Origin: JBQTII01 sp052387905
GTDB lineage: Bacteria > Actinomycetota > Actinomycetes > Sporichthyales > Sporichthyaceae
Direction of reading: 5' to 3'
NCBI GenBank assembly: GCA_052387905.1
Contig: JBQTIR010000001.1
Location: 1 to 64,000, forward strand
Length of the DNA stretch: 64,000 nucleotides
Shown: positions 43,951 to 52,561 of the stretch, in pieces
Position numbering within the stretch: position 1 is the first letter of the stretch
How the letters are laid out: every line of letters begins with the position of its first letter
The notes under the pieces: model-generated
Seen by the model: the letters and a program-made list of their open reading frames with translations, nothing else
What the model was told of the DNA's origin: nothing
Database searches by the model: none
Made by a program: the position numbers and the translations under genes

Positions 43951-44343
43951 CTAATCCTGGGTGCGGCCGATGCCTAACAAAAGCGCAGCCGCGCAGAGGT
44001 GCAGGACGTTCTCGACCTCGTTGAGCATCAGCAGCTGGTCGTGCCCGCGGGCGACGAACAGCAGTCCGACGCCGGCCAGCAGGTAGCAACCCCCGACGAC
44101 GGAATTGACGACCTTGGCCATCCCACGCGTGCCGGCCACGACCAGCAGCGCTCCCACCAGGAAGAACGCGAGGACGTGCGCCGGGGCGAGGTCGGTCGCA
44201 CCGGACCCCGGGCCCATCGCGTGCCCCAGCGCGACCGCGACGGCGGCGATGCCGGCTGCGAGATAGCACAGGCCCAGACCGCTGCCGAGCACCACGTTGG
44301 GAGAGCGCCCGCTGACGAGTGCAGGCGTGCGTACCGCGTTCAT
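43951..44343 (-). CDS. DUF4383-like small membrane protein
   Basis: 130 residues from ATG 44343, with four hydrophobic segments: LGSGLGLCYLAAGIAAVAVALG, VLAFFLVGALLVVAGT, VVNSVVGGCYLLAGVGLLFVA and VLHLCAAALLLGIG. The loop HDQLLMLNEVENVLH before the last helix is the recognisable part of the family. Function unknown. It is divergent from the MarR gene with about 170 bp between starts; the MarR palindrome lies in that gap, so it may be a target (inference). Confidence 0.75.
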   Translation of the reverse strand: MNAVRTPALVSGRSPNVVLGSGLGLCYLAAGIAAVAVALGHAMGPGSGATDLAPAHVLAFFLVGALLVVAGTRGMAKVVNSVVGGCYLLAGVGLLFVARGHDQLLMLNEVENVLHLCAAALLLGIGRTQD

Positions 44344-44478
44344 ACCCCCGCCTCCCGTCGCTGCTCGGCGCGGACCCGACGAACGCCGGAACCGCTATCA
44401 GACTCGCGCGCTATTCGGCTCGCCGGGCCAGGGCGGATTGGGCGCAGGGCCTGGTAGCACGCCGCGGGCCGGCCGTTG

Positions 44479-44498
44479 ATACCTCGACGTCGAGATAT
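44479..44498 (+). promoter_or_regulatory. MarR operator-like palindrome
   Basis: A 20-bp near-perfect palindrome whose core CTCGACGTCGAG (44483-44494) is perfect, extended by ATAC/ATAT with one mismatch. It lies about 20 bp before the MarR start codon. MarR proteins bind such 16-20 bp symmetric sites in their own promoters. Confidence 0.65.
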
Positions 44499-44502
44499 CT
44501 CC

Positions 44503-44508
44503 TATGCT
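44503..44508 (+). promoter_or_regulatory. Putative -10 element, leaderless start for marR
   Basis: TATGCT with six bases to the A of ATG 44515. This spacing puts the transcription start on the start codon, i.e. a leaderless mRNA, common in actinobacteria. No good -35 at 17 bp: the palindrome occupies that space. Confidence 0.5.
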
Positions 44509-44514
44509 CAGTCG

Positions 44515-45015
44515 ATGCAGGACGAGGTCGATCGTCTGGTGGCCGCCTGGCGCCAGCAGCGCCCTGACCTGGACGTACGCCCGTTGGAGGTGCTGTCCCG
44601 GGTGACCCGCCTGGCCCGCCATCTCGATCGGGCCCGCGCTCGCGCGTTCGCCGAGCACGACCTGCAAATGTGGGAGTTCGACGTCCTGTCCGCCCTGCGT
44701 CGCTCGGGCCAGCCCTACCGGATGTCCCCCGGGGCCCTGCTCACCCAGACGCTGGTGACCTCGGGCACGATGACCAACCGCATCGACCGCCTCGCCGCAC
44801 GGGACCTGGTGCGCCGCGAGCCTGCCCCCGGTGACCGGCGCGGGGTGCTCGTCGTACTGACCGCGGCCGGACTCGCCTGCGTGGACGCCGCGCTGCGTGA
44901 TCTCCTCGCCCACGAACAACAGCTCCTGGCCAGCCTGACGGAGCATCAGCGCGAGGAGCTGGCGAGCCTGCTGCGGGCGCTGGTCATCCCGTTCGACAAC
45001 CCCGGTGTGAACTAA
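44515..45015 (+). CDS. MarR-family transcriptional regulator
   Basis: 166 residues from ATG 44515 (MQDEVDRLVAAWRQQRPDLDVRPLEVLSRV). A longer frame from 44476 would start inside the operator palindrome and is less likely. Winged HTH in the middle: EHDLQMWEFDVLSALRRSG, then LTQTLVTSGTMTNRIDRLAARDLVRREPAPGDRRGVLVVLTAAG, the DNA recognition helix and beta-wing with conserved D-R-R. Dimer helices at both ends. A classic autoregulated repressor of a small stress or efflux gene. Neighbour on the other side is the divergent DUF4383 gene. Confidence 0.88.
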   Translation: MQDEVDRLVAAWRQQRPDLDVRPLEVLSRVTRLARHLDRARARAFAEHDLQMWEFDVLSALRRSGQPYRMSPGALLTQTLVTSGTMTNRIDRLAARDLVRREPAPGDRRGVLVVLTAAGLACVDAALRDLLAHEQQLLASLTEHQREELASLLRALVIPFDNPGVN

Positions 45016-45098
45016 GACTGAGCGGCGCGCTGCCCCGCCGGGAGATCGGCATTCACCGTCAGAGCGGCAGTCTCGCGAAACGACACGGGAGCACACTC

Positions 45099-46124
45099 AT
45101 GAATCTCAGCTTGGTCGAGTTGCTGAACGCCGCTGCGGCAAATGACACGGGCAGCATCGCCGTGGTCGCCGCGGGATCGCTTGATGCCTACCTACGCGCC
45201 ATGGGCGCCGAGCCGATCGAGTCGCGCTCTGCTTCCGACGGAGCCGACGACGAACCGAGAGCGATCGTTCTCGCAGATGAGCACGGCGCCCTGGTGTGGG
45301 AACGCAACCGATCCAGTGGCGTGGAAACTACGCCGCTCGTCGCCTCCTCTACCCCCGGCCGCTTCGGTTGCGTCTCCTGGACCGTGGACGGCGAGATCTC
45401 ATTCGGCCTCGCCGCCGACGGTGAGGTCCTCTACGCAGACGAGGTCCCGGACGAGGACGAGATCCTCCCGCGAGACCTCCGCACGGTCGCCGATGCTGTC
45501 GACGCCCAGACGTTCGACAAGTGGTTGCCCGAAGCCGTGAAGGGTCTAGCTCGATACGTTCGCCTCACGATCGACGCGCACCAGATCCGAGAAGCAACTT
45601 TGTACCGGCTGCTTCCGGTGCTGACCACACATCACGGTGATGACGCGGAGCAGCCCACCCCCTCCTTCGTCACCGCGGACGACATCCGGGCGCATTCCCC
45701 CAACTGGAGGGCGGGGAAAATCTCGCTCGGGCTGGAGCTCGTGTGCGAGATCACCGCTCGTGCCTACGACGCAGACGCGGCAGCACGTGCATCGGCAAAA
45801 GATTTCGCGATCTCAGCGGCTATGCGGACGGTCGGCTTCGATGCTGATCCCCGCCTGCGCGATCTGGCTGATTCCCTTGCGCAGGGAAGGGGAGTTGTCC
45901 TGACCCCGGGCGAGGAAAAGTTCATCCGGAAGAGCCTGGTCGTGCGGCCAGGTGGTCCGCCGCCGCCGGCGTATAACGCGGCGCTAGCGATCAGCTATGC
46001 AGCAGGAGGGCCTTCCCTGCGCAACACGCTGGATGCGATCTGGGAGGCGGCCGTCACAGTGTGGAGGGTTGAGCGCAAGGTTCCTTCGGATTTCGTGGAG
46101 CGAATCCGAACACTGCTCGGCTGA
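45099..46124 (+). CDS. Hypothetical protein
   Basis: 341 residues from ATG 45099 (MNLSLVELLNAAAANDTGSIAVVAAGSLDAYLRAMG). No membrane segment or signal peptide. The N-terminal third looks alpha/beta (AIVLADEHGALVWERNRSSG, GRFGCVSWTVDGEISFGLAADGEVLYADEVPDEDE), the rest helical (TVADAVDAQTFDKWLPEAVKGLARYVRLTIDAHQI). A run of four prolines (VRPGGPPPPAYNAALAISYAAGG) separates the last part. I do not recognise a family. Codon use looks less GC-biased than in the neighbouring housekeeping genes, which may point to transfer. It stands 83 bp after the MarR stop and ends just before the ABC-F gene. Confidence 0.6.
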   Translation: MNLSLVELLNAAAANDTGSIAVVAAGSLDAYLRAMGAEPIESRSASDGADDEPRAIVLADEHGALVWERNRSSGVETTPLVASSTPGRFGCVSWTVDGEISFGLAADGEVLYADEVPDEDEILPRDLRTVADAVDAQTFDKWLPEAVKGLARYVRLTIDAHQIREATLYRLLPVLTTHHGDDAEQPTPSFVTADDIRAHSPNWRAGKISLGLELVCEITARAYDADAAARASAKDFAISAAMRTVGFDADPRLRDLADSLAQGRGVVLTPGEEKFIRKSLVVRPGGPPPPAYNAALAISYAAGGPSLRNTLDAIWEAAVTVWRVERKVPSDFVERIRTLLG

Positions 46125-46197
46125 GCGAAGTGCGAGACGGAGCCTGCGCTCGAGGCGGTTTCAGTCTCACCCAGCCTGTGAGCCGGAACGGCAGCGG

Positions 46198-48018
46198 TCA
46201 GTCCGCGGCGGTCTCCGCGAGGATGAGCCACTGGTCCTCTAGCTCGGCCTTCTCGACCGCCAGCTCGCGCAGGGCCGAGTCCAGTTCCGCGACCTTGGCG
46301 TAGTCGGTGGCGTGGTCGGCGAGCTGGGCATGCAGGACCTTCTCGGCGGTCTCGATCCGGGCGAAGCGGCGCTCGATGCGGGTCAGTTCCTTGCGCGCCG
46401 CTCGGATGTCCGCGGCACTGTTCGTCGCTCCGTTAGCCGCTGCGGTCTCGCTCGGCGGGGAGTCGGTCGACGCGGTACGGGATCGGGCCAGCGGGTCAGC
46501 GGAAGACACGGCCTCCGCGCGCCGGCGCACGTACTCCTCGATCCCGCCGGGCAGCATCCGCAGGTCCTGATCCCCCATCAGAGCCCAGACGGTGTCGGTG
46601 GTGCGCTCCAGGAAGTACCGGTCGTGGCTGACCACCAGCAAGGTGCCGGGCCAGCCGTCGAGCAGGTCCTCCAGCGCGGTGAGGGTCTCGATGTCCAGGT
46701 CGTTGGTCGGCTCGTCCAGGAAGAGCACGTTGGGCTCGGCCATCAGCAACCGCAGCAGTTGTAGACGACGGCGCTCGCCGCCGGACAGGTCCCCCACCGG
46801 AGTCCACTGCCGGTCCGCGGCGAAGCCGAAGCGTTCCAGCATCGACGAAGCGGTGAACTCCTTCTTCCCGATCGTCACCACGCGGGCGACGCGTTCGACG
46901 CAGGTCAACACCCGCTCCCCGGGCGGGAGTTCGTCGATCTCCTGGGAGAGGTGGGCGGCGCGCACCGTCACGCCGGTCTTGACCTTCCCGCTCACCGGCG
47001 CGAGCTCACCGAGCAGCAGGCGCACCAGCGAGGTCTTGCCGCTGCCGTTGATCCCGACCAGACCGACCCGCTCACCCGGACCCAGATTCCAGGTCAGGTG
47101 CTTGAGCAGCGGGGTCCCGCCCGGGGCGAGGGTGATGTCGGTCAGCTCATAAGCCGTCCGACCGAGGCGGGCGGTGGCAAAGCGCACGAGTTCGCTGCTC
47201 TCGCGCGCCGGGGGTTCGTCGGCGATCAGCGCGTTCGCAGCGTCGATGCGGAACTGCGGTTTGGACGTGCGCGCCGGCGGGCCGCGGCGCAGCCAGGCCA
47301 GTTCCTTGCGAACCAGGTTCGAGCGCTTCTGCTCCTCGGTGGCGGCGATCCGGTTGCGCTCGGCCTTGGCCAGCACGTAGGCGGCATAGCCCCCGTCGTA
47401 GCCGTTGACCGCACCGCCCTCGACCTCCCAGGTGCGGGTGCAGACCTCGTCGAGGAACCACCGGTCGTGGGTGACGACGAGCAGCGCGGTGGGGCGTGCG
47501 ACGAGGTGGCGGGCCAGCCAGGTGATGCCCTCGACGTCGAGGTGGTTGGTTGGCTCGTCGAGCACCAGCAGGTCCAGTTCGGCCACCAGCGCCCGCGCGA
47601 GCGCGATCCGTCGGCGCTCGCCACCGCTGCACGGGCCGACGACGGTGTCCAGCCCAGCGGTGAACCCGGCGGCGTTGACGCCCCCGAGCAGACCGGTGAA
47701 CACGTCGCGCACCCGGGCGTCGGAAGCCCAGGAGTGCTCGGCCCGCTCCCCCACCACGGCCTGGCGCAGCGTCATCGCCGGATCGAGCTCGTCGGCCTGG
47801 GTCACCATGGCCACGCGCAGGCCCCCGAGGTGGGTCACGCGGCCGGCGTCCGGGGATTCCGTGCGCGCCAGCAGGCGCAGCAACGTGGACTTACCGGCGC
47901 CGTTGCGCCCGACGACGCCGATGCGTTCGCCGATGCTCAGACCGAGGGAGACGCCGTCGAGCAGTGGGCGCACCCCGTAGGACTTGGACACCGTTTCGAG
48001 GTTGACCAGGTTGCTCAT
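46198..48018 (-). CDS. ABC-F family ATP-binding protein
   Basis: 606 residues from ATG 48018 (MSNLVNLETVSKSYGVRPLLDGVSLGLSIGERIGVVGRNGAGKSTLLRLLART). Two ABC domains without a membrane part, each with Walker A (VGRNGAGKST and VGINGSGKTS) and the signature (CSGGERRRIALARAL and LSGGERRRLQLLRLL), plus DEPTNHLDVEG and DEPTNDLDIET. The linker (about 250-300) is charged, and a C-terminal coiled coil follows (ELTRIERRFARIETAEKVLHAQL). Ribosome-associated, translation factor or antibiotic-protection type; the usual annotation Uup/EttA-like fits. This gene is next to ispE in many actinobacteria, so housekeeping is likelier than resistance. Confidence 0.93.
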   Translation of the reverse strand: MSNLVNLETVSKSYGVRPLLDGVSLGLSIGERIGVVGRNGAGKSTLLRLLARTESPDAGRVTHLGGLRVAMVTQADELDPAMTLRQAVVGERAEHSWASDARVRDVFTGLLGGVNAAGFTAGLDTVVGPCSGGERRRIALARALVAELDLLVLDEPTNHLDVEGITWLARHLVARPTALLVVTHDRWFLDEVCTRTWEVEGGAVNGYDGGYAAYVLAKAERNRIAATEEQKRSNLVRKELAWLRRGPPARTSKPQFRIDAANALIADEPPARESSELVRFATARLGRTAYELTDITLAPGGTPLLKHLTWNLGPGERVGLVGINGSGKTSLVRLLLGELAPVSGKVKTGVTVRAAHLSQEIDELPPGERVLTCVERVARVVTIGKKEFTASSMLERFGFAADRQWTPVGDLSGGERRRLQLLRLLMAEPNVLFLDEPTNDLDIETLTALEDLLDGWPGTLLVVSHDRYFLERTTDTVWALMGDQDLRMLPGGIEEYVRRRAEAVSSADPLARSRTASTDSPPSETAAANGATNSAADIRAARKELTRIERRFARIETAEKVLHAQLADHATDYAKVAELDSALRELAVEKAELEDQWLILAETAAD

Positions 48019-48119
48019 CGAGTCACCGCCACGGACTTCGTCCTCGCGGGGACCGATTCGACAACATGGTGAGCTCGCTGCGCTCTCTCATATGGACCAA
48101 AGGTTACGCGCCCTACGGA

Positions 48120-49055
48120 CTACCTCGGGACGTCGAGCACGATGCGCGCACCGGCGACCGGGCCGCCGGCTCGGCGCACGTCCCGGCACAGGCCCATCGC
48201 GGTGAGCGCGACGGCGAGGTCCAGACCGGCTGCGGAATCCGCGACCAGGAAGGCCACCGTCGGTCCACTGCCGCAGACCACGGCGCCCAGTGCCCCCTGG
48301 GCCAGACCCGCGTCCAAGGTCGCGGCCAGCGCCGGGCGCAGCGAGAGCGCCGCCGCCTGCAGGTCGTTCGACAACGCGGCGCCCAGCGCCCGGGCATCCC
48401 CGCCGCGCAGGGCCGCGAGCACACCCTCATCGGCGCTGCGCCGAGGCGCCGGCACGGGTGTGCGTCCGAGTTCGCGCAGGCGGTCGCACTCCGCGTAGAC
48501 GGCCGGGGTCGACAGGCCGCCGTCGGCGATCGCGAACACCCAGTGGAACTCGCCGCCGACCAGAATCGGCGTGAGGTGATCGCCCCGCCCCAGGCCCATG
48601 GCGGCGCCACCGAGCAGGGCGAAGGGAACGTCGGCGCCCAGGGCCGCCGCGATCTCGGCGAGTTCAGAACGCGGGCACTCGGTACCCCAGAGCGCGTCGC
48701 AGGCGATCAGCGCGGCTGCGGCGTTGGCGCTGCCCCCGGCCATGCCGCCGGCCACGGGGATGCGCTTGCGGATGGTCAGGTCCACATGGGGGTCGATCCC
48801 GGCCCGCTGCGCAAGTGCCAGCGCGGCCGCCGCGGCGAGGTTGGTGGCGTCGGTGGGGACCTCGGGCATGGCGGCACCCTTGGTGGCGTCGTAGGTCTCG
48901 ACGGTGAGCGAGTCCGACGGAGCGGCGGTCACCTCGTCGTAGAGCGAGACGGCGCAGAACACCGTCGCCAGGTCGTGGTAGCCGTCGGCCCCGGGGGGGC
49001 CCACCGTGAGCTGGAGGTTGACCTTGGCGGGGGCCCGAACGGTGACGCTCGCCAT
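48120..49055 (-). CDS. ispE: 4-(cytidine 5'-diphospho)-2-C-methyl-D-erythritol kinase
   Basis: 311 residues from ATG 49055 (MASVTVRAPAKVNLQLTVGPPGADGYHDLATVF); the frame extends 46 codons upstream without a domain and is rejected. Fourth step of the MEP isoprenoid pathway. GHMP-kinase fold with motif 1 VRAPAKVNLQL, motif 2 IPVAGGMAGGSANAAAALIA (ATP loop) and motif 3 VVCGSGPTVAFLV. Catalytic Asp lies in SLYDEV-type segment. Position after rsmA is standard in the phylum. Confidence 0.93.
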   Translation of the reverse strand: MASVTVRAPAKVNLQLTVGPPGADGYHDLATVFCAVSLYDEVTAAPSDSLTVETYDATKGAAMPEVPTDATNLAAAAALALAQRAGIDPHVDLTIRKRIPVAGGMAGGSANAAAALIACDALWGTECPRSELAEIAAALGADVPFALLGGAAMGLGRGDHLTPILVGGEFHWVFAIADGGLSTPAVYAECDRLRELGRTPVPAPRRSADEGVLAALRGGDARALGAALSNDLQAAALSLRPALAATLDAGLAQGALGAVVCGSGPTVAFLVADSAAGLDLAVALTAMGLCRDVRRAGGPVAGARIVLDVPR

Positions 49056-49242
49056 CCGCGCTCCTTCCTCGCCGCCGACCACGCTCGGCCCGGTCCGGGG
49101 CCTGCTCCCGAGCGGGCTCACCCGGCCCTGTCCTCGACCCATCGTGTCCGCCCCCAGACTCACCCGCCGCGCGTCCCCCGCGCGGTCACGCACTCGGGGC
49201 GTGACCTGAATTCAACCTATGCCCTGAGCGCCCCCGCGAGGG

Positions 49243-50103
49243 TCAGCCCGACGTGGGGCGGTTTGCCGCGATCCGGGCAAAATCGCCGATACCCAGGGAC
49301 TCACCCCGCGCCGCCGGATCGACCCCGGCCGCGACCAGGGCGGCCAGCGCGGCCGCGGGCGATCCCGCCCAGCCCGCGAGCGCGGAGCGCAACATCTTGC
49401 GGCGCTGGGCGAAGGCGGCGTCGATCACCGCGAAGGTCGCGGCCCGGTCCGCCGTCGGCGGCGCGGTCCGGGTGAGCAGGACCAGGCCGGAGTCGACGCG
49501 CGGCACCGGCCAGAAGACCGCCGGCGAGACCGCGCCCGCGCGGCGCACGTCGCCGTACCAGCGGGCCTTGGCCGACGGCACCCCGTAGACCCGGCTGCCC
49601 GGTTCCGCGGCGAGGCGGTCCGCCACCTCGGACTGCACCATCACCAGCGCGCGCCGCAGGCTCGGGAAGATCTCCAGCGCGTGCAACAGCACCGGCACCG
49701 CGATGTTGTAGGGCAGGTTCGCCACGAGCGCAGTCGGTTCGGCAGCCAGCTCTGCTGCCTGGATCCGCAGGGCATCGCCCGCCAGCACCTCCAGGCGCGA
49801 CACGAACGCCGGGGCGTGGGTGGCCACCGTCCGCGGGAGTTCGGCCGCGAGGCGCGGATCGATCTCGACGGCCAGCACGCGGGCGACCGCGGGCAGCAGC
49901 GCGAGGGTCAACGACCCCAGCCCGGGGCCCACCTCGAGCACGACGTCGTCGGCGCCCACCTCGGCCACCCGCACGATGCGCCGCACCGTGTTGGCGTCGA
50001 TGACGAAGTTCTGCCCGAGCGCCTTGGTGGGCCGCAGCTCCAGGCGCGCCGCCAGCTCTCGGACCTGTGCCGGCCCGAGTAAGCCCGCAGCCCCGTCGTT
50101 CAC
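49243..50103 (-). CDS. rsmA: 16S rRNA (adenine1518/1519-N6)-dimethyltransferase KsgA/RsmA
   Basis: 286 residues from GTG 50103 (VNDGAAGLLGPAQVRELAARLELRPTKALGQNFV); the upstream ORF extension is not family-like. Dimethylates two adenines near the 3' end of 16S rRNA. SAM site VVLEVGPGLGSLTLALL (about 58-74), catalytic NLPYNIAVPVLLHALE (about 125-140), and RMK-rich end DAAFAQRRKMLRSALAGW. Normal length. Lies between rpfB and ispE, an arrangement shared across actinobacteria. Confidence 0.94.
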   Translation of the reverse strand: MNDGAAGLLGPAQVRELAARLELRPTKALGQNFVIDANTVRRIVRVAEVGADDVVLEVGPGLGSLTLALLPAVARVLAVEIDPRLAAELPRTVATHAPAFVSRLEVLAGDALRIQAAELAAEPTALVANLPYNIAVPVLLHALEIFPSLRRALVMVQSEVADRLAAEPGSRVYGVPSAKARWYGDVRRAGAVSPAVFWPVPRVDSGLVLLTRTAPPTADRAATFAVIDAAFAQRRKMLRSALAGWAGSPAAALAALVAAGVDPAARGESLGIGDFARIAANRPTSG

Positions 50104-50147
50104 GCGCGGAAGCGTGTCACAACGGGGCTGCGGGGTGGCTGAGCAGG

Positions 50148-51284
50148 CTAGGAGAAAAGCCTTCTGCCGCAGACCGGCCACGGCGAAGAACCGCGGCTCT
50201 TGTAGAGCAGCTGGGCCCGGTAGGTCTGCTCACGGGGGGTGGCGTTGCTGGGCAGGCCGGAGCCGCCGACGCTGCGCCAGGTACCGGTGTTGAACTGGTA
50301 GAGCCCGTAGTACGGGCCCGCCGGGTTGTAGGCCCGCGGGTTGCCGCCGGACTCGCACTGCGCGAGTGCCGCCCAGTTCAGGTTCTCGGCACCGGTACGG
50401 GCGAACTGCGTGGCCTTGGTGCCCACCCGCACGACCTGAGCGACCGGCTTGCGCAGCACCCGGCTGGCGATCTGGTCCTTGTCCGCGAGCAGGCCGTCGC
50501 GCTTGATCAGGTCCAGCGTCAGCTCGCGCACACCCTTGACGCCGGGGCGCGTGATCTTCTGCTCGCCGCGGAACATGCTGCGGTCGGCGATCTCGCGCAC
50601 CTCGAACGGGATGTCGACCTTGATGGTGACGCGCTTGGAGTCGACCCGCACGACGCGAATCTTGGAGCCGTCCTGGGGAGCTGCGTCCATCTGCGGGCTG
50701 ACCTCGTCGAGCTGGTCCAGCGTGATGCCGGCCTCGACGAGGACCTGGCGGACGCTGGTCGCGACGGTGGAGAGCTCGAGGCGTTTGCCGTCGGCGATCA
50801 CGGTGACCTCGCGCGGGGTGAGCACGCGCAACGCGAGGCCCTCGCGCCCGATCGGAGCGGAACGGGAGGCCGAGACGAACATGTTGTCCCCGCGCAGGCC
50901 CAGCTCGCCGAGCGCGGCGGCCACGTTGGTGGCGGTGACCCACACCCGGCGGGTACTGCCGTCGACATCCAGGTCCAGAGGCCGCCCGAACCGGATCGCG
51001 ATGCGCTGACCCTCATCGACCGAGCGATCGAGGGCAGGCACGACGGAGTCGTACTGGCCGACCTCGATGCCTTCACGCGCCAGAACGCCCGCGACGGTGC
51101 CGGCGAAGGTGTGCACCTTCGTCGTCTTTCCGTCGACGGTGAGCTCGATCGTCTTGTCGAAACTGACGAACGCCGTCACACCGACGGCCATCGTTGACAC
51201 GACGGTGGCGTGCACGGCCCAGCGCTTCAGGCGTGACTTGGAGGGAGTTACCACGTGGTTCCAGACCTTGAAGTGCCCAGGCAC
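50148..51284 (-). CDS. rpfB: Resuscitation-promoting factor RpfB-like
   Basis: 378 residues from GTG 51284; a GTG 11-12 codons later is an alternative start. Secreted muralytic factor that wakes dormant cells. One N-terminal membrane anchor (HATVVSTMAVGVTAFVSF). Then three DUF348 repeats (FDKTIELTVDGKTTKVHTFAG..., PLDLDVDGSTRRVWVTATNV..., REVTVIADGKRLELSTVATS...), a G5 domain (IPFEVREIADRSMFRGEQKITRPGVKGVRELT) and the C-terminal transglycosylase-like domain with NWAALAQCESGGNPRAY (catalytic Glu in C-E-S-G-G), PYYGLYQFNTGTWRSVGG. The full RpfB domain order is visible. Upstream is a 407-bp gap (51285-51691), where the promoter and any leader regulation lie. Confidence 0.93.
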   Translation of the reverse strand: MPGHFKVWNHVVTPSKSRLKRWAVHATVVSTMAVGVTAFVSFDKTIELTVDGKTTKVHTFAGTVAGVLAREGIEVGQYDSVVPALDRSVDEGQRIAIRFGRPLDLDVDGSTRRVWVTATNVAAALGELGLRGDNMFVSASRSAPIGREGLALRVLTPREVTVIADGKRLELSTVATSVRQVLVEAGITLDQLDEVSPQMDAAPQDGSKIRVVRVDSKRVTIKVDIPFEVREIADRSMFRGEQKITRPGVKGVRELTLDLIKRDGLLADKDQIASRVLRKPVAQVVRVGTKATQFARTGAENLNWAALAQCESGGNPRAYNPAGPYYGLYQFNTGTWRSVGGSGLPSNATPREQTYRAQLLYKSRGSSPWPVCGRRLFS

Positions 51285-51691
51285 GGGGACTCAGGAAGCT
51301 TCCAGGCCCGATCTGCGCCGGGACGCACGTTCGCGTCACCGAGACCACTGGGCCAGGTACTTCCCGGGCCCGATCTCCGATCCCGGCTGTCAGGAAAGGG
51401 ACAGTAATCACGGGCGCTGACATTCCGCAAACCCCGACGATGGTGATCATCGTCGCGTTCGGCGGGATTTCCCCACGCATTCAGCAGCTCCACACCGTGA
51501 CGGTAGGAGTTCCTCACCTGCTCGAACGAGGGAATCCCCGCACGTTCGGCAGGTCTTTGCCCGACCTTGGTGCCGAACTCAAGTCCACCCGTCTGGGGGA
51601 TTCGGGCACTTATTACCGTTTCACCCCGATGGCGCTTGTGGAGAGCAAGATCACCAGGGCCGGGCTCGGCACGGGCCCTGGACCCGGGTCC
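51285..51691. other. Upstream region of rpfB, 407 bp
   Basis: No gene is supported. A minus-strand frame (51248-51517, 89 codons) reads MRNSYRHGVELLNAWGNPAERD and overlaps the rpfB start, but nothing supports it. Nothing here matches the ydaO/c-di-AMP riboswitch core as I know it, although such switches do occur before rpf genes. The 3' end of tatD is followed by a GC-rich inverted sequence near 51661-51691 that could be its terminator. Confidence 0.45.
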
Positions 51692-52561
51692 CTACCCTGC
51701 GAACGGACCGAAGACCCGGGCGGTGTTGGCGGCCAGGGCACTGCCCAGCTCGGCCACGTCCTCGCCTCTGACCTGCGCCATCGCGCGCACGGTCAGCGGA
51801 ATCAGGTAGCTGGCGTTGGGTCGACCGCGGTACGGGAGCGGGGTCAGGAACGGGGCGTCGGTCTCCACCAGCAGCAGCTCCGCGGGCACCACACCGAGCG
51901 CATCGCGCAGGTGCTGGTTCGCCTTGAACGTGATGTTTCCCGCAAACGACATGAGGTATCCGCGCTCGGCACACACCTTGGCCATCTCCAGGTCACCGGA
52001 GTAACAGTGAAACACCACTTGATCGGGAGATCCTTCGGATTCCAGCACGCGCAGAACATCGTCGTGAGCATCACGGTCATGGATGACCAGCGGTTTTCCG
52101 TGCCGCTTGGCGATGTCAATGTGCCGACGGAACGACTCTTCCTGGCGGCGCCACTGCGATTCGTCGCTTCGGAAATGATCTAGTCCCGTCTCACCTATCC
52201 CACGGACCCCAGGGTCGGAGGCCAGCGCGTCGATCTCGGCCAGCGCGAGCTCGAGGTGGTCGGTGCCGCCCGGGTCCCTTCCCAGCCGAGGCGCCTCGTT
52301 GGGGTGCAGGGCGACGGTGGCCCAAATGGCCGGGTGCTCGGCGGCCATCCGGGCGGCCCAGGCCGAGGACGGCACATCGATCCCGATCTGGATCAGCGTC
52401 GGGACACCCACCGCCGCTGCTGCCGCAACCGCTGCGCCGACCTCGCTGTCCTGCAGGTCGAGGTGGGTGTGGGAATCCGGCACCGGGACCGGCAACGGCT
52501 CAGGCGCGGGGGGTAGCTCAGCCGGCCCGGTCGTTGCGTCCCGGCGCTCGCGTACCGGCAT
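51692..52561 (-). CDS. tatD: TatD family metal-dependent deoxyribonuclease
   Basis: 289 residues from ATG 52561, overlapping the metG stop (TGATG). The TIM-barrel amidohydrolase motifs are present: DSHTHLDL (about 29-36), LHPNEAPRLG, GETGLDHFRSDESQWRRQEESFRRHIDIAKRHGKPLVIHDRDAHDD (Glu metal ligand and His), HCYSGD and LVETDAPFL (Asp ligand). 3'-5' DNA exonuclease, repair of damaged ends. The first 24 residues are a Pro-rich extension not typical of the family. It forms the metG-tatD pair with rpfB downstream. Confidence 0.93.
   Translation of the reverse strand: MPVRERRDATTGPAELPPAPEPLPVPVPDSHTHLDLQDSEVGAAVAAAAAVGVPTLIQIGIDVPSSAWAARMAAEHPAIWATVALHPNEAPRLGRDPGGTDHLELALAEIDALASDPGVRGIGETGLDHFRSDESQWRRQEESFRRHIDIAKRHGKPLVIHDRDAHDDVLRVLESEGSPDQVVFHCYSGDLEMAKVCAERGYLMSFAGNITFKANQHLRDALGVVPAELLLVETDAPFLTPLPYRGRPNASYLIPLTVRAMAQVRGEDVAELGSALAANTARVFGPFAG

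Noticed and set aside
51248..51517. 89-codon frame upstream of rpfB (leader peptide?)
   Set aside because: It runs into the rpfB start in another frame and has no family-like pattern or clear ribosome site.
51285..51691. c-di-AMP (ydaO-type) riboswitch before rpfB
   Set aside because: Such switches occur before rpf genes, but the conserved core bases I know are not visible here.
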